Shown here: piece by piece, positions 1 to 8,449 of the stretch | How the letters are laid out: each line of letters opens with the position of its first letter | Position numbering within the stretch: position 1 is the first letter of the stretch | Assembly: GCF_016595245.1 (NCBI RefSeq) | Contig: NZ_JAENHM010000088.1 | Coordinates: 103,342-167,341 of the forward strand | Origin: Azospirillum endophyticum | Lineage (GTDB): Bacteria; Pseudomonadota; Alphaproteobacteria; Azospirillales; Azospirillaceae | DNA: 64,000 nucleotides | Reading direction: 5' to 3' | Made by a program: the position numbers and the translations under genes | Notes under the pieces: model-generated | Told to the model about the DNA's origin: nothing | What the model saw: the letters and a program-made list of their open reading frames with translations, nothing else | Databases searched by the model: none

Positions 1-46
1 GCCCAGTCAGCCTGGCCGATCCTGCGGCCCACTCTGGAGAGCGAGC

Positions 47-2014
47 ATGTTCCGCGGAATGAAGATCGGTACCCGTTTGGCGGTCGCTCTGGCCGGAAGC
101 GTCGTGTTGGCGATCGGTGCGACCACGCTCAGCAATCTGTGGCTCAGCCGCCTGCTCGTCGAACATGCGGCGGACAATCAACTGAGGACGTTCCAGGAAT
201 TCCTGGATGCGAATGTCTCGAGCGAAGCCCGGCGTGCCCTGACGCTTGCCCAGGGTCTGGCAGGGAACGGCGAAATCCAGGCGGCGTTCGCCGCACAGGA
301 CCGCAGTCGTCTGGCGGCCATGCTGGTGCCGGGTTTCAAGGACCTCAAGGAACAGCATGGCGTCACCCAGATGCAGTTCCACACGCCGTCCTCGGCCTCC
401 TTCCTGCGCGTCCATCGTCCGGAGAAGTTCGGGGACGACCTGTCCTCGTTCCGCTTCACGGTCGTCGAGGTGAACAAGACCCGCAAGCCGGTCTTCGGGC
501 TGGAGAATGGGGTGGAGGGCCTCGGCATCCGCGGCGTCGTGCCGATGACGAGCCAGGGGACCCACATCGGCTCCTTCGAGGTCGGCCTGTCCTTCGGCAA
601 ACCTTTCTTCGAGGCCTTCAACAAGGAGACCGGAGCCGAGGTCGCCTTCCACATCGCAAAGGACGGTGGCTTCGAAACCTTCGCCTCGACCTTCCGCGAG
701 GCGCCCCCCGTCGGACAGGATCTGATGAAGCAGGCCCTGCTTGGTGAATCGGAAGTGCAGACATACCAGCTCGGCGGCATCAGCTACGCCCTGCGGCTCG
801 CTCCGGTGCGGGACTATCGCGGCACCGCGATCGGCTTCTACACCATCGCCATGGATCGGAGCGCATTCGACGCGCAGATCGCGCAGGCGCGGAGCTCGGC
901 GATCCTGATCGGAGTAGCGGTGCTCGCGATGGCGCTTTGCGTCGCTTGGCTGGTGAACCGGGGAATCGCCCGCCCCATCCAGGCGATGACCGTCTCGATG
1001 GGCGACCTCGCCAAGGGGAACACCGACATCCGCGTGTCCGGGATCGGGCGCCGCGACGAGATCGGCGCCATGGCGGATGCGCTGGAGGTGTTCCGCCGCG
1101 GCATGATCGAAACCGAGGCGCTGCGGACCGAGCAGGAGCTTTTGAAGCAGCGCGGCCAGGAGGAGCGGCGGGCGGCGATGCTCGGCCTTGCCGACCGCTT
1201 CGAGGAGAGGATCGGCCGGCTGGTCGGGGCCCTGTCGTCGGCGGCCACCGAGATGGAGGCGTCCGCCGGGTCGATGTCGTCGACCGCGGAGCAGACGAAC
1301 CGGCAATCCGCGGCGGTGGCCGCGGCCTCCGAGCAGACCTCCGCCAATGTCCAGACGGTGGCGGCGGCGACCGAGGAACTTGCCGCCTCCATCACCGAGA
1401 TCGGCAGCCAGGCGTCGCAGTCGCAAGGCGTCGCGGGCAAGGCGGTGACCGATGCGCGGCAGACCGACGAGGCCGTGCGCAAGCTGGCCGACAGTGCCAA
1501 GCGGATCGGGCAGGTGGTGGACCTGATCCAGGACATCGCGAGCCAGACCAACCTGCTGGCGCTGAACGCCACGATCGAGGCGGCGCGGGCCGGCGAGGCC
1601 GGGAAGGGCTTCGCCGTCGTGGCGTCCGAGGTCAAGGTGCTCGCCACCCAGACCGCGCGGGCGACGGAAGAGATCAGGCAGCAGATCTCCCAGATGCAGC
1701 AGGACTCGAACGGCGCCGTCGACGCCATCAAGGGGATCGGCGGCGTGATCGGCGAGATCAGCGAGATCGCTGCGGCGATCGCGGCGGCGGTCGAAGAGCA
1801 GGGCACCGCCACGCAGGAGATCTCGCGCAACGTCCAGCAGGCGGCCGTCGGGACCCAGGAGGTCTCCTCTCACATCGTCGGTGTCCGCGAGGCCGCCAAC
1901 GAGACCGGGTCGGCGGCGACCGAGGTTCTCGGCGCCGCCCGTGAACTGTCGCACCAGGCGGAGGTCCTGGCGGACGAGGTCAGGGGCTTCCTCGACAGCG
2001 TCCGGGCGGCATGA
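47..2014 (+). CDS. Methyl-accepting chemotaxis protein with periplasmic sensor domain
   Basis: Chemoreceptor of 655 residues that should sit in the inner membrane and signal to CheA/CheW. A first membrane helix (about residues 12-34) precedes a periplasmic region of roughly 245 residues that looks like a double-Cache-type ligand sensor. A second helix lies near 283-305, then HAMP, then the long coiled-coil signalling domain. The highly conserved hairpin tip (QTNLLALNATIEAARAGEAG) is near residue 500. The start at 47 has a GGAGAG ribosome site 5 bases upstream; a second in-frame ATG at 59 (MKIGTRL) is possible. The ligand cannot be read from sequence. No chemotaxis genes adjoin it, so it is an orphan receptor, as is common in Azospirillum. 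Confidence 0.95.
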   Translation: MFRGMKIGTRLAVALAGSVVLAIGATTLSNLWLSRLLVEHAADNQLRTFQEFLDANVSSEARRALTLAQGLAGNGEIQAAFAAQDRSRLAAMLVPGFKDLKEQHGVTQMQFHTPSSASFLRVHRPEKFGDDLSSFRFTVVEVNKTRKPVFGLENGVEGLGIRGVVPMTSQGTHIGSFEVGLSFGKPFFEAFNKETGAEVAFHIAKDGGFETFASTFREAPPVGQDLMKQALLGESEVQTYQLGGISYALRLAPVRDYRGTAIGFYTIAMDRSAFDAQIAQARSSAILIGVAVLAMALCVAWLVNRGIARPIQAMTVSMGDLAKGNTDIRVSGIGRRDEIGAMADALEVFRRGMIETEALRTEQELLKQRGQEERRAAMLGLADRFEERIGRLVGALSSAATEMEASAGSMSSTAEQTNRQSAAVAAASEQTSANVQTVAAATEELAASITEIGSQASQSQGVAGKAVTDARQTDEAVRKLADSAKRIGQVVDLIQDIASQTNLLALNATIEAARAGEAGKGFAVVASEVKVLATQTARATEEIRQQISQMQQDSNGAVDAIKGIGGVIGEISEIAAAIAAAVEEQGTATQEISRNVQQAAVGTQEVSSHIVGVREAANETGSAATEVLGAARELSHQAEVLADEVRGFLDSVRAA

Positions 2015-2042
2015 CGGCGGGCGGCAAGCCGTTGGAATAAGA

Positions 2043-2075
2043 ACGGTCCTCTCCCCATGCCGGGAAGAGGACCGT
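2043..2075 (+). terminator. Hairpin downstream of the chemoreceptor gene
   Basis: A 10-bp perfect stem (ACGGTCCTCT with AGAGGACCGT), extended by a C/G run, lies 28 bases after the chemoreceptor stop. There is no clear U tract, so termination strength is uncertain. Confidence 0.55.
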
Positions 2076-2144
2076 AGGTGTATCGGGAATATGCGCGGCT
2101 GGATGCCGGCAATCATGCCGCGCCGCTGGATGCGGCCTCCCGAT

Positions 2145-2175
2145 CCGGCCCCTCCGCGAACCCGCGGAAGGGCCG
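2145..2175 (-). terminator. Hairpin downstream of katA
   Basis: Arms CCGGCCCCTCCGCG and CGCGGAAGGGCCGG pair with one mismatch around a 3-4 base loop, about 22 bases beyond the katA stop on the minus strand. This is the natural end of the catalase transcript; no strong U tract is seen. Confidence 0.55.
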
Positions 2176-2197
2176 GCAACACCATCTCACAGGCGTG

Positions 2198-3649
2198 TCA
2201 TTCGGCGGCCTGCGCCACGCTCAGGCCCAGGCGATTGGCCACGCCCTCGCCATAGGCCGGGTCGGCGGCCAGGAAGTGTTTCAGCTGGCGCTGCTGGATG
2301 TGCAGCGGGGCGTTGCGCAGGCTGCCGGCGATGTTGTCCATCAGCCGGTCCTGGGCTTGCCCGCCGATCAGGCGGAACAGGGCTCCGGCCTGGGCGTAGT
2401 GGTCGTTGCCTTCGCGGTGGTCGTAGTGGGCGGCGTCGCCGCTGATGCGCAGCGGCGGCTCGCTCGGCACCCCGGTCTGGGTCGGGCCCCCGAAGCTGTT
2501 CGGCTCGTAGTTCGGCCGGCCACCGCCATTGCCGTCCACCCGCATGGCGCCGTCGCGCTGGTAGTTGTGGACCGGGCTGCCCTGCGGCTTGTTCACCGGG
2601 ATCTGGTCGTAGTTGCCGCCCAGCCGGTAGCGGTGGGCGTCGGCATAGGCGAAGAGCCGGCCCTGCAGCATCTTGTCGGGGCTGAAGGAGACGCCGGGCA
2701 CGACGCTGGCCGGGCTGAAGGCGGCCTGTTCGGTCTCCGCGAAGAAGTTCTGCGGATTGCGGTTCAGCACCAGCTCGCCGATCTCGATCAGCGGGTAGTC
2801 GGCATGCGGCCAGACCTTGGTCAGGTCGAACGGGTTGAGGCGGTAGCCGTCGGCCTCGGCCTCCGGCATGATCTGCACCGAGACGGTCCAGGCCGGGAAA
2901 TCGCCGTCCTCGATGGACGCATAGAGGTCGCGGGTGGCGTGGTCGGGGTCGATGCCGCTCATGGTTTCCGCCTGCTCGGCGGTCAGGTTCTGGATGCCCT
3001 GGCGGGTCTTGAAGTGGTACTTGACCCAGAAGCGCTCGTTCGCCGCGTTGATCCACGAGAAGGTGTGGCTGCCGAAGCCGTCCATGTGGCGATAGCCGCG
3101 CGGGGTGCCGCGGTCGCTGAACAGGATGGTCAGCTGGTGCATCGTCTCCGGCGACAGCGAGAAGAAGTCCCACATCGCGGTGGGGTCCTTCAGGTTGGTC
3201 GCCGGGTTGCGCTTCTGGGTGTGGATGAAGTCGGGGAACTTCAGCGGATCGCGCAGGAAGAAGACCGGCGTGTTGTTGCCGACCAGGTCGTAGTTGCCTT
3301 CCTCGGTATAGAACTTGACGGCGAAGCCGCGCGGATCGCGGGCGGCATCGGCGGAGCCCTTCTCGCCGCCGACGGTGGAAAAGCGCAGGAAGACGCCGGT
3401 CTCCTTGCCCATGGTCGACAGGAAGGCGGCCTTCGTCCATTGCGTCACGTCGCGGGTGACGCGGAAGGTGCCGTAGGCGCCGGCGCCCTTGGCGTGGACC
3501 ACGCGCTCGGGAATGCGTTCGCGGTTGAAGTGGGCCAGCTTCTCGATCAGGTGGAAGTCCTGGAGCAGCAGCGGACCACGCGGCCCGGCGCTCAGCGAAT
3601 TCTGGTTGTCGGGAACGGGCTGGCCGAAGCTGGTGGTCAGGGTGCTCAT
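2198..3649 (-). CDS. katA: Monofunctional heme catalase
   Basis: Decomposes hydrogen peroxide to water and oxygen in the cytoplasm. The 483-residue length is that of small-subunit (clade 3) catalases. The distal His is in RVVHAKGAGAYG (H52), the distal Asn in LVGNNTPVFF (about 125-126), and the proximal heme-ligand Tyr in RLFAYADAHRYRLG (Y335). No signal peptide is seen. I chose the ATG at 3649 because a GAGAGG site lies 9 bases upstream; the ATG at 3658 would leave no spacing, and the longer open frame to 4084 only runs through oxyR in antisense. It is divergent from oxyR across 121 bases, so peroxide induction through OxyR is the expected control. Confidence 0.96.
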   Translation of the reverse strand: MSTLTTSFGQPVPDNQNSLSAGPRGPLLLQDFHLIEKLAHFNRERIPERVVHAKGAGAYGTFRVTRDVTQWTKAAFLSTMGKETGVFLRFSTVGGEKGSADAARDPRGFAVKFYTEEGNYDLVGNNTPVFFLRDPLKFPDFIHTQKRNPATNLKDPTAMWDFFSLSPETMHQLTILFSDRGTPRGYRHMDGFGSHTFSWINAANERFWVKYHFKTRQGIQNLTAEQAETMSGIDPDHATRDLYASIEDGDFPAWTVSVQIMPEAEADGYRLNPFDLTKVWPHADYPLIEIGELVLNRNPQNFFAETEQAAFSPASVVPGVSFSPDKMLQGRLFAYADAHRYRLGGNYDQIPVNKPQGSPVHNYQRDGAMRVDGNGGGRPNYEPNSFGGPTQTGVPSEPPLRISGDAAHYDHREGNDHYAQAGALFRLIGGQAQDRLMDNIAGSLRNAPLHIQQRQLKHFLAADPAYGEGVANRLGLSVAQAAE

Positions 3650-3757
3650 CGGGGTCATCCTCTCGAAGGCGGTGTCGTTCGACGTGGTGTCATTGTCTCG
3701 CCTCTGGTTATCCGGCGTCTTGAACGATATATCCAAGACATAGAAGGAAATGGACCA

Positions 3758-3772
3758 ATAGGCGTCGTCTAT
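3758..3772. promoter_or_regulatory. Candidate OxyR half-operator in the katA/oxyR divergent region
   Basis: The motif ATAG-N7-CTAT, the outer frame of a published OxyR half-site, overlaps the oxyR start codon at 3771. A matching second half at the expected spacing is not evident. The palindrome GATATATC at 3726-3733 is another candidate. The whole 121-base gap must contain both promoters. Confidence 0.35.
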
Positions 3773-4745
3773 GAATCTCTCCGGCCTGTCCCTGCGTGAC
3801 CTGGAATATGTCGTCGCCGTCGCCGAGCTGCGCCATTTCGGCCGTGCCGCCGAACGCTGCGCCGTCAGCCAGCCTTCGCTGAGCGCCCAGATCCGGAAGC
3901 TGGAGGAGGCGCTCGGCCTCTCGCTGTTCGAGCGGACCAGCCGCAAAGTGCTGCTGACCCCGCGTGGCGAGGCCGTGGTGGCGCAGGCCCGCACCGTGCT
4001 GGAGGAGGCGCGGCGCCTGCTGGCGCTGGCCGACGGATCCGAGGGGGCGCTGACCGGGCGGCTGCGGCTGGCGGCGATCCACACGCTCGGCCCCTACCTG
4101 TTTCCCCACATCCTGCCGCCGCTGCGCAAGGCCTGGCCCGAGCTGACCCTGATCCTGTCGGAGGGCCGCACCGACAGCCTGCTGGAGGATTTGCGCGACG
4201 GCCGGCTCGACGCCGTGCTGCTCGCCCTGCCGGTGGAGACCGACGGGCTGGTCGCCGAGCCGCTGTTCTTCGAACCCTTCCTGCTCGCCCATCCTGCCGG
4301 CCATCGCCTCGGCTCGGCTCCCCACCTGTCGCTGGCGGATCTGGATCCGTCGGAGCTTCTGCTGCTGGAGGAGGGACATTGCCTGCGCGATCAGGCGCTG
4401 GCCGCCTGCGGTCTGAGTGCGCGGGGTGGCGGCGTCCACGCCACCGGGCTGGAGACGCTGCGCCACATGGTGGCGGCCGGCGCCGGCTGCACGCTGATGC
4501 CGCTGCTGGCGGCCATGGGACAGGATGGCGCGGGACAGGACCGCCGGACCGTCGGCGTCGGCGGGCTGGTGGAGTATCGGCCCTTCGATACCCCCGGCAA
4601 TGGCGTCCGCCCGCCTGGCCGGACCGTCGGTCTGGTCCGGCGGGCCAGCGACCCGCGCGCCCGCGGCCTGCGCGATCTGGCGGACCTGCTGCGCCGCGAT
4701 CCGCCGCCGGGCACGGAAGCCGTCCTATTCCAAAGAGACGAGTGA
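3771..4745 (+). CDS. oxyR: Hydrogen-peroxide sensor, LysR family OxyR
   Basis: LysR-type transcription factor of 324 residues with an N-terminal winged helix-turn-helix (about 5-65) and a periplasmic-binding-like effector domain. It carries the redox pair of OxyR: GHCLRDQ (C204) and AACG (C213), nine residues apart as in the Escherichia coli C199/C208 pair. That makes it OxyR rather than a generic LysR protein. Being divergent from katA supports direct control of catalase, and the candidate site overlapping its own start suggests autoregulation. The C-terminal end (about 250-324) is rich in Arg, Gly and Pro. Confidence 0.95.
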   Translation: MNLSGLSLRDLEYVVAVAELRHFGRAAERCAVSQPSLSAQIRKLEEALGLSLFERTSRKVLLTPRGEAVVAQARTVLEEARRLLALADGSEGALTGRLRLAAIHTLGPYLFPHILPPLRKAWPELTLILSEGRTDSLLEDLRDGRLDAVLLALPVETDGLVAEPLFFEPFLLAHPAGHRLGSAPHLSLADLDPSELLLLEEGHCLRDQALAACGLSARGGGVHATGLETLRHMVAAGAGCTLMPLLAAMGQDGAGQDRRTVGVGGLVEYRPFDTPGNGVRPPGRTVGLVRRASDPRARGLRDLADLLRRDPPPGTEAVLFQRDE

Positions 4746-4853
4746 CGGGGGAAGGAACAAGCGCCCATCGGCCGGGTTGAAGGCACGGCCCATGCTCCTC
4801 ACTGTCCAGAGGAACGGGTGCGACTTTCGATCCAGGCGGAGAAACGGGCGATC

Positions 4854-7181
4854 ATGGCAAATATCCTGAGGCAGGCAACACGGCTCGGTGAAGGTTTGCC
4901 CTTTCCGCTGGGCGCGACATGGGATGGGCTCGGCGTCAACTTCGCCTTGTTTTCCGCCAACGCGACCAAGGTCGAACTGTGTCTGTTCGATGAAAACACC
5001 GAGGAGGAGCTTGAGCGCATCGAGCTTCCCGAATTCACCAACGAGATCTGGCACGGCTACCTGCCCGACGCCCGCCCCGGCCTGCTCTACGGCTACCGGG
5101 TCCATGGGCCGTACGAGCCCGAGAACGGCCACCGCTTCAACGCGAACAAGCTGCTGCTCGACCCCTACGCCAAGGAGCTGGTCGGCGAGATCCGCTGGAA
5201 CCCGGCCCATTTCGGTTATGTGATGGAATCGGGCGACGACCTGACCTTCGACGAGCGCGACAGCGCGCCCTTCATGCCGAAATGCAAGGTGATCGACCCC
5301 GCCTTCACCTGGGGCCGCGACCACAAGCCGGGCATCGCCTGGGACCGCACCATCTTCTACGAAACCCATGTGAAGGGCTTCACCAAGCTGCACCCGGCGG
5401 TGCCCGACAGCCTGCGCGGCACCTATGGCGGTCTGGCGGTGAAGGAGGTGGTCGACTACATCAGCTCGCTCGGCGTCACCTCGGTCGAACTGCTGCCGGT
5501 CCACGCCTTCGTCCAGGACCAGCATCTGGTCGACAAGAATCTCGCCAACTACTGGGGCTACAACTCCATCGGCTTCTTCGCGCCCGAACCGCGCTATGCC
5601 GCGTCCGGGAACGCCATCAAGGAATTCAAGGAGATGGTCGCCCATCTCCACAATGGCGGGCTGGAGGTGATCCTCGACGTCGTCTACAACCACACCGCCG
5701 AGGGCAACGAACGCGGGCCCACCCTGTCCTTCAAGGGCATCGACAACGCCTCCTACTACCGCCTGCTCCCGGACCAGAAGCGCTACTACATCAACGAGAC
5801 GGGGACCGGGAACACCGTCAACCTCAGCCATCCGCGCGTGCTGCAGATGGTCACCGACAGCCTGCGCTACTGGGCGACGGAGATGCATGTCGACGGCTTC
5901 CGCTTCGACCTCGCCACCATCCTCGGCCGCGAGCCCTACGGCTTCGACGAGGGCGGCGGCTTCCTCGACAGCTGCCTGCAGGACCCGATCCTCAACAGCG
6001 TCAAGCTGATCGCCGAGCCGTGGGACTGCGGTCCCGGCGGCTATCAGGTCGGCAACTTCCCGCCGGGCTGGGCGGAGTGGAACGACAAGTTCCGCGACAC
6101 CGTCCGCGCCTTCTGGAAGGGCGACGAGGGCAAGCTGCCGGAGGTGGCGCCGCGGCTGTGCGGTTCGGCCGACGTCTTCAACAAGCGCGGGCGCAAGCCC
6201 TGGGCCAGCGTGAACTTCATCACCGCCCATGACGGCTATACGCTGAACGACCTCGTCTCCTACAACGACAAGCACAACGAGGCGAACGGCGAAGGCAACA
6301 ACGACGGCCATTCCCACAACCTGTCCTGGAACCACGGGGCCGAGGGACCGACCGACGACCCGGAGATCAAGGCCCTGCGCGAACGGCAGAAGCGCAACCT
6401 GCTGGCGACGCTGCTGCTGTCGCAGGGATCGCCGATGCTGCTGGCCGGCGACGAGTTCGGCAACACCCAGCACGGCAACAACAACGCCTATTGCCAGGAC
6501 AACGAGACGGCCTGGCTGAATTGGGACGACATCGACGAGGACGGCCAGTCGCTGATCGAGTTCGTCCGCCGCGTGGTGGCGGTGCGCCAGTCCTTCCCCA
6601 TGCTGCGCCGCGGCCGTTTCCTGTCGGGCGAATACAATGCCGAATTCGAGGTCAAGGACGTCACTTGGCTGACCCCCGGCGGCGACGAGATGGAGGAGGG
6701 CAACTGGCACGACGGCAACGCCCGCTGCCTGGGCATGCTGCTGGACGGCCGCGCCCAGGCCAGCGGCATCAAGCGCCCGGCGATGGACGCCACCCTGCTT
6801 CTGGTGATCAATTCGCACCATGACGTGGTGGAGTTCACCCTGCCGGAGGTGACCGGCGGCAGCGTCTGGCGCTGTCTGCTCGACACCAACCTGCCCGATC
6901 CGGACGAGGTGCCGCGCGTCAACACCGGCGAGGGCTATATGGTGACCGGCCGTTCGCTGCTGCTGCTGGCGCTGGAACCGGACGGCAAGACCTCCTTCGC
7001 ACTCCGCCGCGCCGCCCGCGCGCTGCGCAATGTCGCCGAAAGCCCGACCGCGGTGTCGTCCTACGGCGAGGAGAGTGCCGAGGTGGAGAAGCCGGTGGAG
7101 ACGAAGGAACCGGTCGAGGTGGAAGCCGTTGCGGAGCCCGCGCCGGCGAAGAGCGAAGCTTCCGCGAAGAAGCTCACCTGA
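4854..7181 (+). CDS. glgX: Glycogen debranching enzyme GlgX
   Basis: Isoamylase-type enzyme (GH13) that cleaves alpha-1,6 branches of phosphorylase-trimmed glycogen. An N-terminal CBM48-like domain (PLGATWDGLGVNFALFS) precedes the catalytic barrel. The nucleophile Asp is in VDGFRFDLA (D352), the acid/base Glu in LIAEPWDCG (E388), and the third Asp in ITAHDGYT (D460). At 775 residues it is longer than the E. coli enzyme (about 657), partly because of an acidic, Pro/Glu/Val-rich tail (about 735-775) that looks disordered. A GTG at 4818 with an AGAGGA site is an alternative start; I prefer 4854 because the extra residues look non-homologous. No other glycogen genes are nearby. Confidence 0.95.
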   Translation: MANILRQATRLGEGLPFPLGATWDGLGVNFALFSANATKVELCLFDENTEEELERIELPEFTNEIWHGYLPDARPGLLYGYRVHGPYEPENGHRFNANKLLLDPYAKELVGEIRWNPAHFGYVMESGDDLTFDERDSAPFMPKCKVIDPAFTWGRDHKPGIAWDRTIFYETHVKGFTKLHPAVPDSLRGTYGGLAVKEVVDYISSLGVTSVELLPVHAFVQDQHLVDKNLANYWGYNSIGFFAPEPRYAASGNAIKEFKEMVAHLHNGGLEVILDVVYNHTAEGNERGPTLSFKGIDNASYYRLLPDQKRYYINETGTGNTVNLSHPRVLQMVTDSLRYWATEMHVDGFRFDLATILGREPYGFDEGGGFLDSCLQDPILNSVKLIAEPWDCGPGGYQVGNFPPGWAEWNDKFRDTVRAFWKGDEGKLPEVAPRLCGSADVFNKRGRKPWASVNFITAHDGYTLNDLVSYNDKHNEANGEGNNDGHSHNLSWNHGAEGPTDDPEIKALRERQKRNLLATLLLSQGSPMLLAGDEFGNTQHGNNNAYCQDNETAWLNWDDIDEDGQSLIEFVRRVVAVRQSFPMLRRGRFLSGEYNAEFEVKDVTWLTPGGDEMEEGNWHDGNARCLGMLLDGRAQASGIKRPAMDATLLLVINSHHDVVEFTLPEVTGGSVWRCLLDTNLPDPDEVPRVNTGEGYMVTGRSLLLLALEPDGKTSFALRRAARALRNVAESPTAVSSYGEESAEVEKPVETKEPVEVEAVAEPAPAKSEASAKKLT

Positions 7182-7196
7182 CCCGACGCCACAATT

Positions 7197-7348
7197 CCCT
7201 CTCCCGTCCCGGGAGAGGGAAGGGGCCCACCGCGAAGCGGTGGGAAGGGTGAGGGGTGATCCAAGGAACCATGCGCTGCTGGATTATCGGATCGCCCCTC
7301 ACCCTCCCGCCTTCGGCGGGTCCCTCCCTCTCCCGGGCCGGGAGAGGG
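7197..7348. repeat. Composite palindromic element, type A copy 1
   Basis: Intergenic element between glgX and the metallopeptidase gene. The left half has a hairpin CCCTCTCCC/GGGAGAGGG, a second hairpin CCCACCGC-gaa-GCGGTGGG, then AAGGGTGAGGGG. The right half is an inverted, imperfect copy (CCCCTCACCCT, ccgcc/ggcgg hairpin, CCCTCTCCCGGG hairpin). The core of about 38 bases is flanked by GATCC/GGATC. The same architecture recurs at 14287 and 20301. Confidence 0.85.
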
Positions 7349-7369
7349 CAATCAGGAGCCCCCCCCGCC

Positions 7370-8449
7370 ATGAAACTCTTCGAATGCCAGAACTGCCACC
7401 AGCCTCTCTATTTCGAGAACACGCTGTGCGAGCGCTGCGGGCACCGGCTCGGCTATCTGCCCGATGCGGGGACCCTGTCGGCGATCGATCCGACCGACCA
7501 TGACGGCGTGTGGAGCGCGCTCGCCACCACCGAGCCGCTCTACAAGTTCTGTGCGAATGCCGAGCTGGACGCCTGCAACTGGATGCTGCCGGCCGATTCG
7601 GCCGACACCCACTGCGCCGCTTGCCGGCACAACCACATCATTCCCGACCTGTCCGACACCGACAACCTGACGCGCTGGCGCAAGCTGGAACTGGCGAAGC
7701 ACCACCTGTTCTACACGCTGACCAACCTGAAGCTGCCGTTGCAGACCCGGATGGAGAACCCTGAGGAAGGGCTGGCCTTCGACTTCCTGTCCGACACGGT
7801 GGGCTCCGACGGCACGGTGACGCCGGTGCTGACCGGCCATGCCAACGGCCTGATCACCATCAACGTCGCCGAGGCCGATGACGCCGAACGCGAGAAGCGC
7901 CGCACCGAGATGGGCGAGCCCTACCGCACGCTGCTCGGCCATTTCCGGCACGAGAGCGGCCATTACATCTGGGATCGGCTGGTGCGCGACGATCCGGCGT
8001 TGCTGGAGCGCTTCCGCGCCCTGTTCGGCGACGAGCGGCAGGATTACGGCGAAGCGCTGAAACGCCATTACGCCAACGGCGCGCCGCCCGACTGGCAAGC
8101 CAACTTCGTCAGCACCTACGCCACCGCCCACGCTTGGGAGGATTTCGCCGAGACCTGGGCCCATTACCTCCACATCGTCGACACGCTGGAAACCGCCCGT
8201 GCCTTCGGGCTGAGGATCCGCCCGCGCATCACCGAGGGGGCGGAGCTGGAGGCGGAGGTCGATTTCAATCCCCACAAGGCCAGGCGGATCGAGGATCTGA
8301 TCGAGCCGTGGCTGCCGCTGACCTACGCGGTGAACAGCCTGAACCGCAGCATGGGCCAGCCCGACCTCTACCCGTTCATCCTGTCGGCGTCGGTGATCGA
8401 GAAGCTGGGTTTCATGAACGGGCTGGTGCGGGGGTTGGAGGGGCGTTAG
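7370..8449 (+). CDS. Zinc-ribbon protein with a putative metallopeptidase domain
   Basis: A 359-residue cytoplasmic protein. The N-terminus has a four-cysteine zinc ribbon (C6, C9, C20, C23) and a second Cys/His cluster near 78-88 (DTHCAACRHNH). A gluzincin-like HExxH motif, HESGH, is at 194-198, with a downstream DFAETWAHYLH segment that could supply the third metal ligand. This matches the family annotated as putative zinc-binding metallopeptidase with zinc ribbon. Substrates are unknown and proteolysis is not shown for the family as far as I know. The start at 7370 has an AGGAG site. It meets the diguanylate cyclase tail to tail with a 4-base overlap. Confidence 0.8.
   Translation: MKLFECQNCHQPLYFENTLCERCGHRLGYLPDAGTLSAIDPTDHDGVWSALATTEPLYKFCANAELDACNWMLPADSADTHCAACRHNHIIPDLSDTDNLTRWRKLELAKHHLFYTLTNLKLPLQTRMENPEEGLAFDFLSDTVGSDGTVTPVLTGHANGLITINVAEADDAEREKRRTEMGEPYRTLLGHFRHESGHYIWDRLVRDDPALLERFRALFGDERQDYGEALKRHYANGAPPDWQANFVSTYATAHAWEDFAETWAHYLHIVDTLETARAFGLRIRPRITEGAELEAEVDFNPHKARRIEDLIEPWLPLTYAVNSLNRSMGQPDLYPFILSASVIEKLGFMNGLVRGLEGR

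Noticed and set aside
3650..4084. N-terminal extension of the catalase frame to 4084
   Set aside because: The extra 145 residues run antisense through oxyR and are unlike any catalase; the start at 3649 has a good ribosome site.
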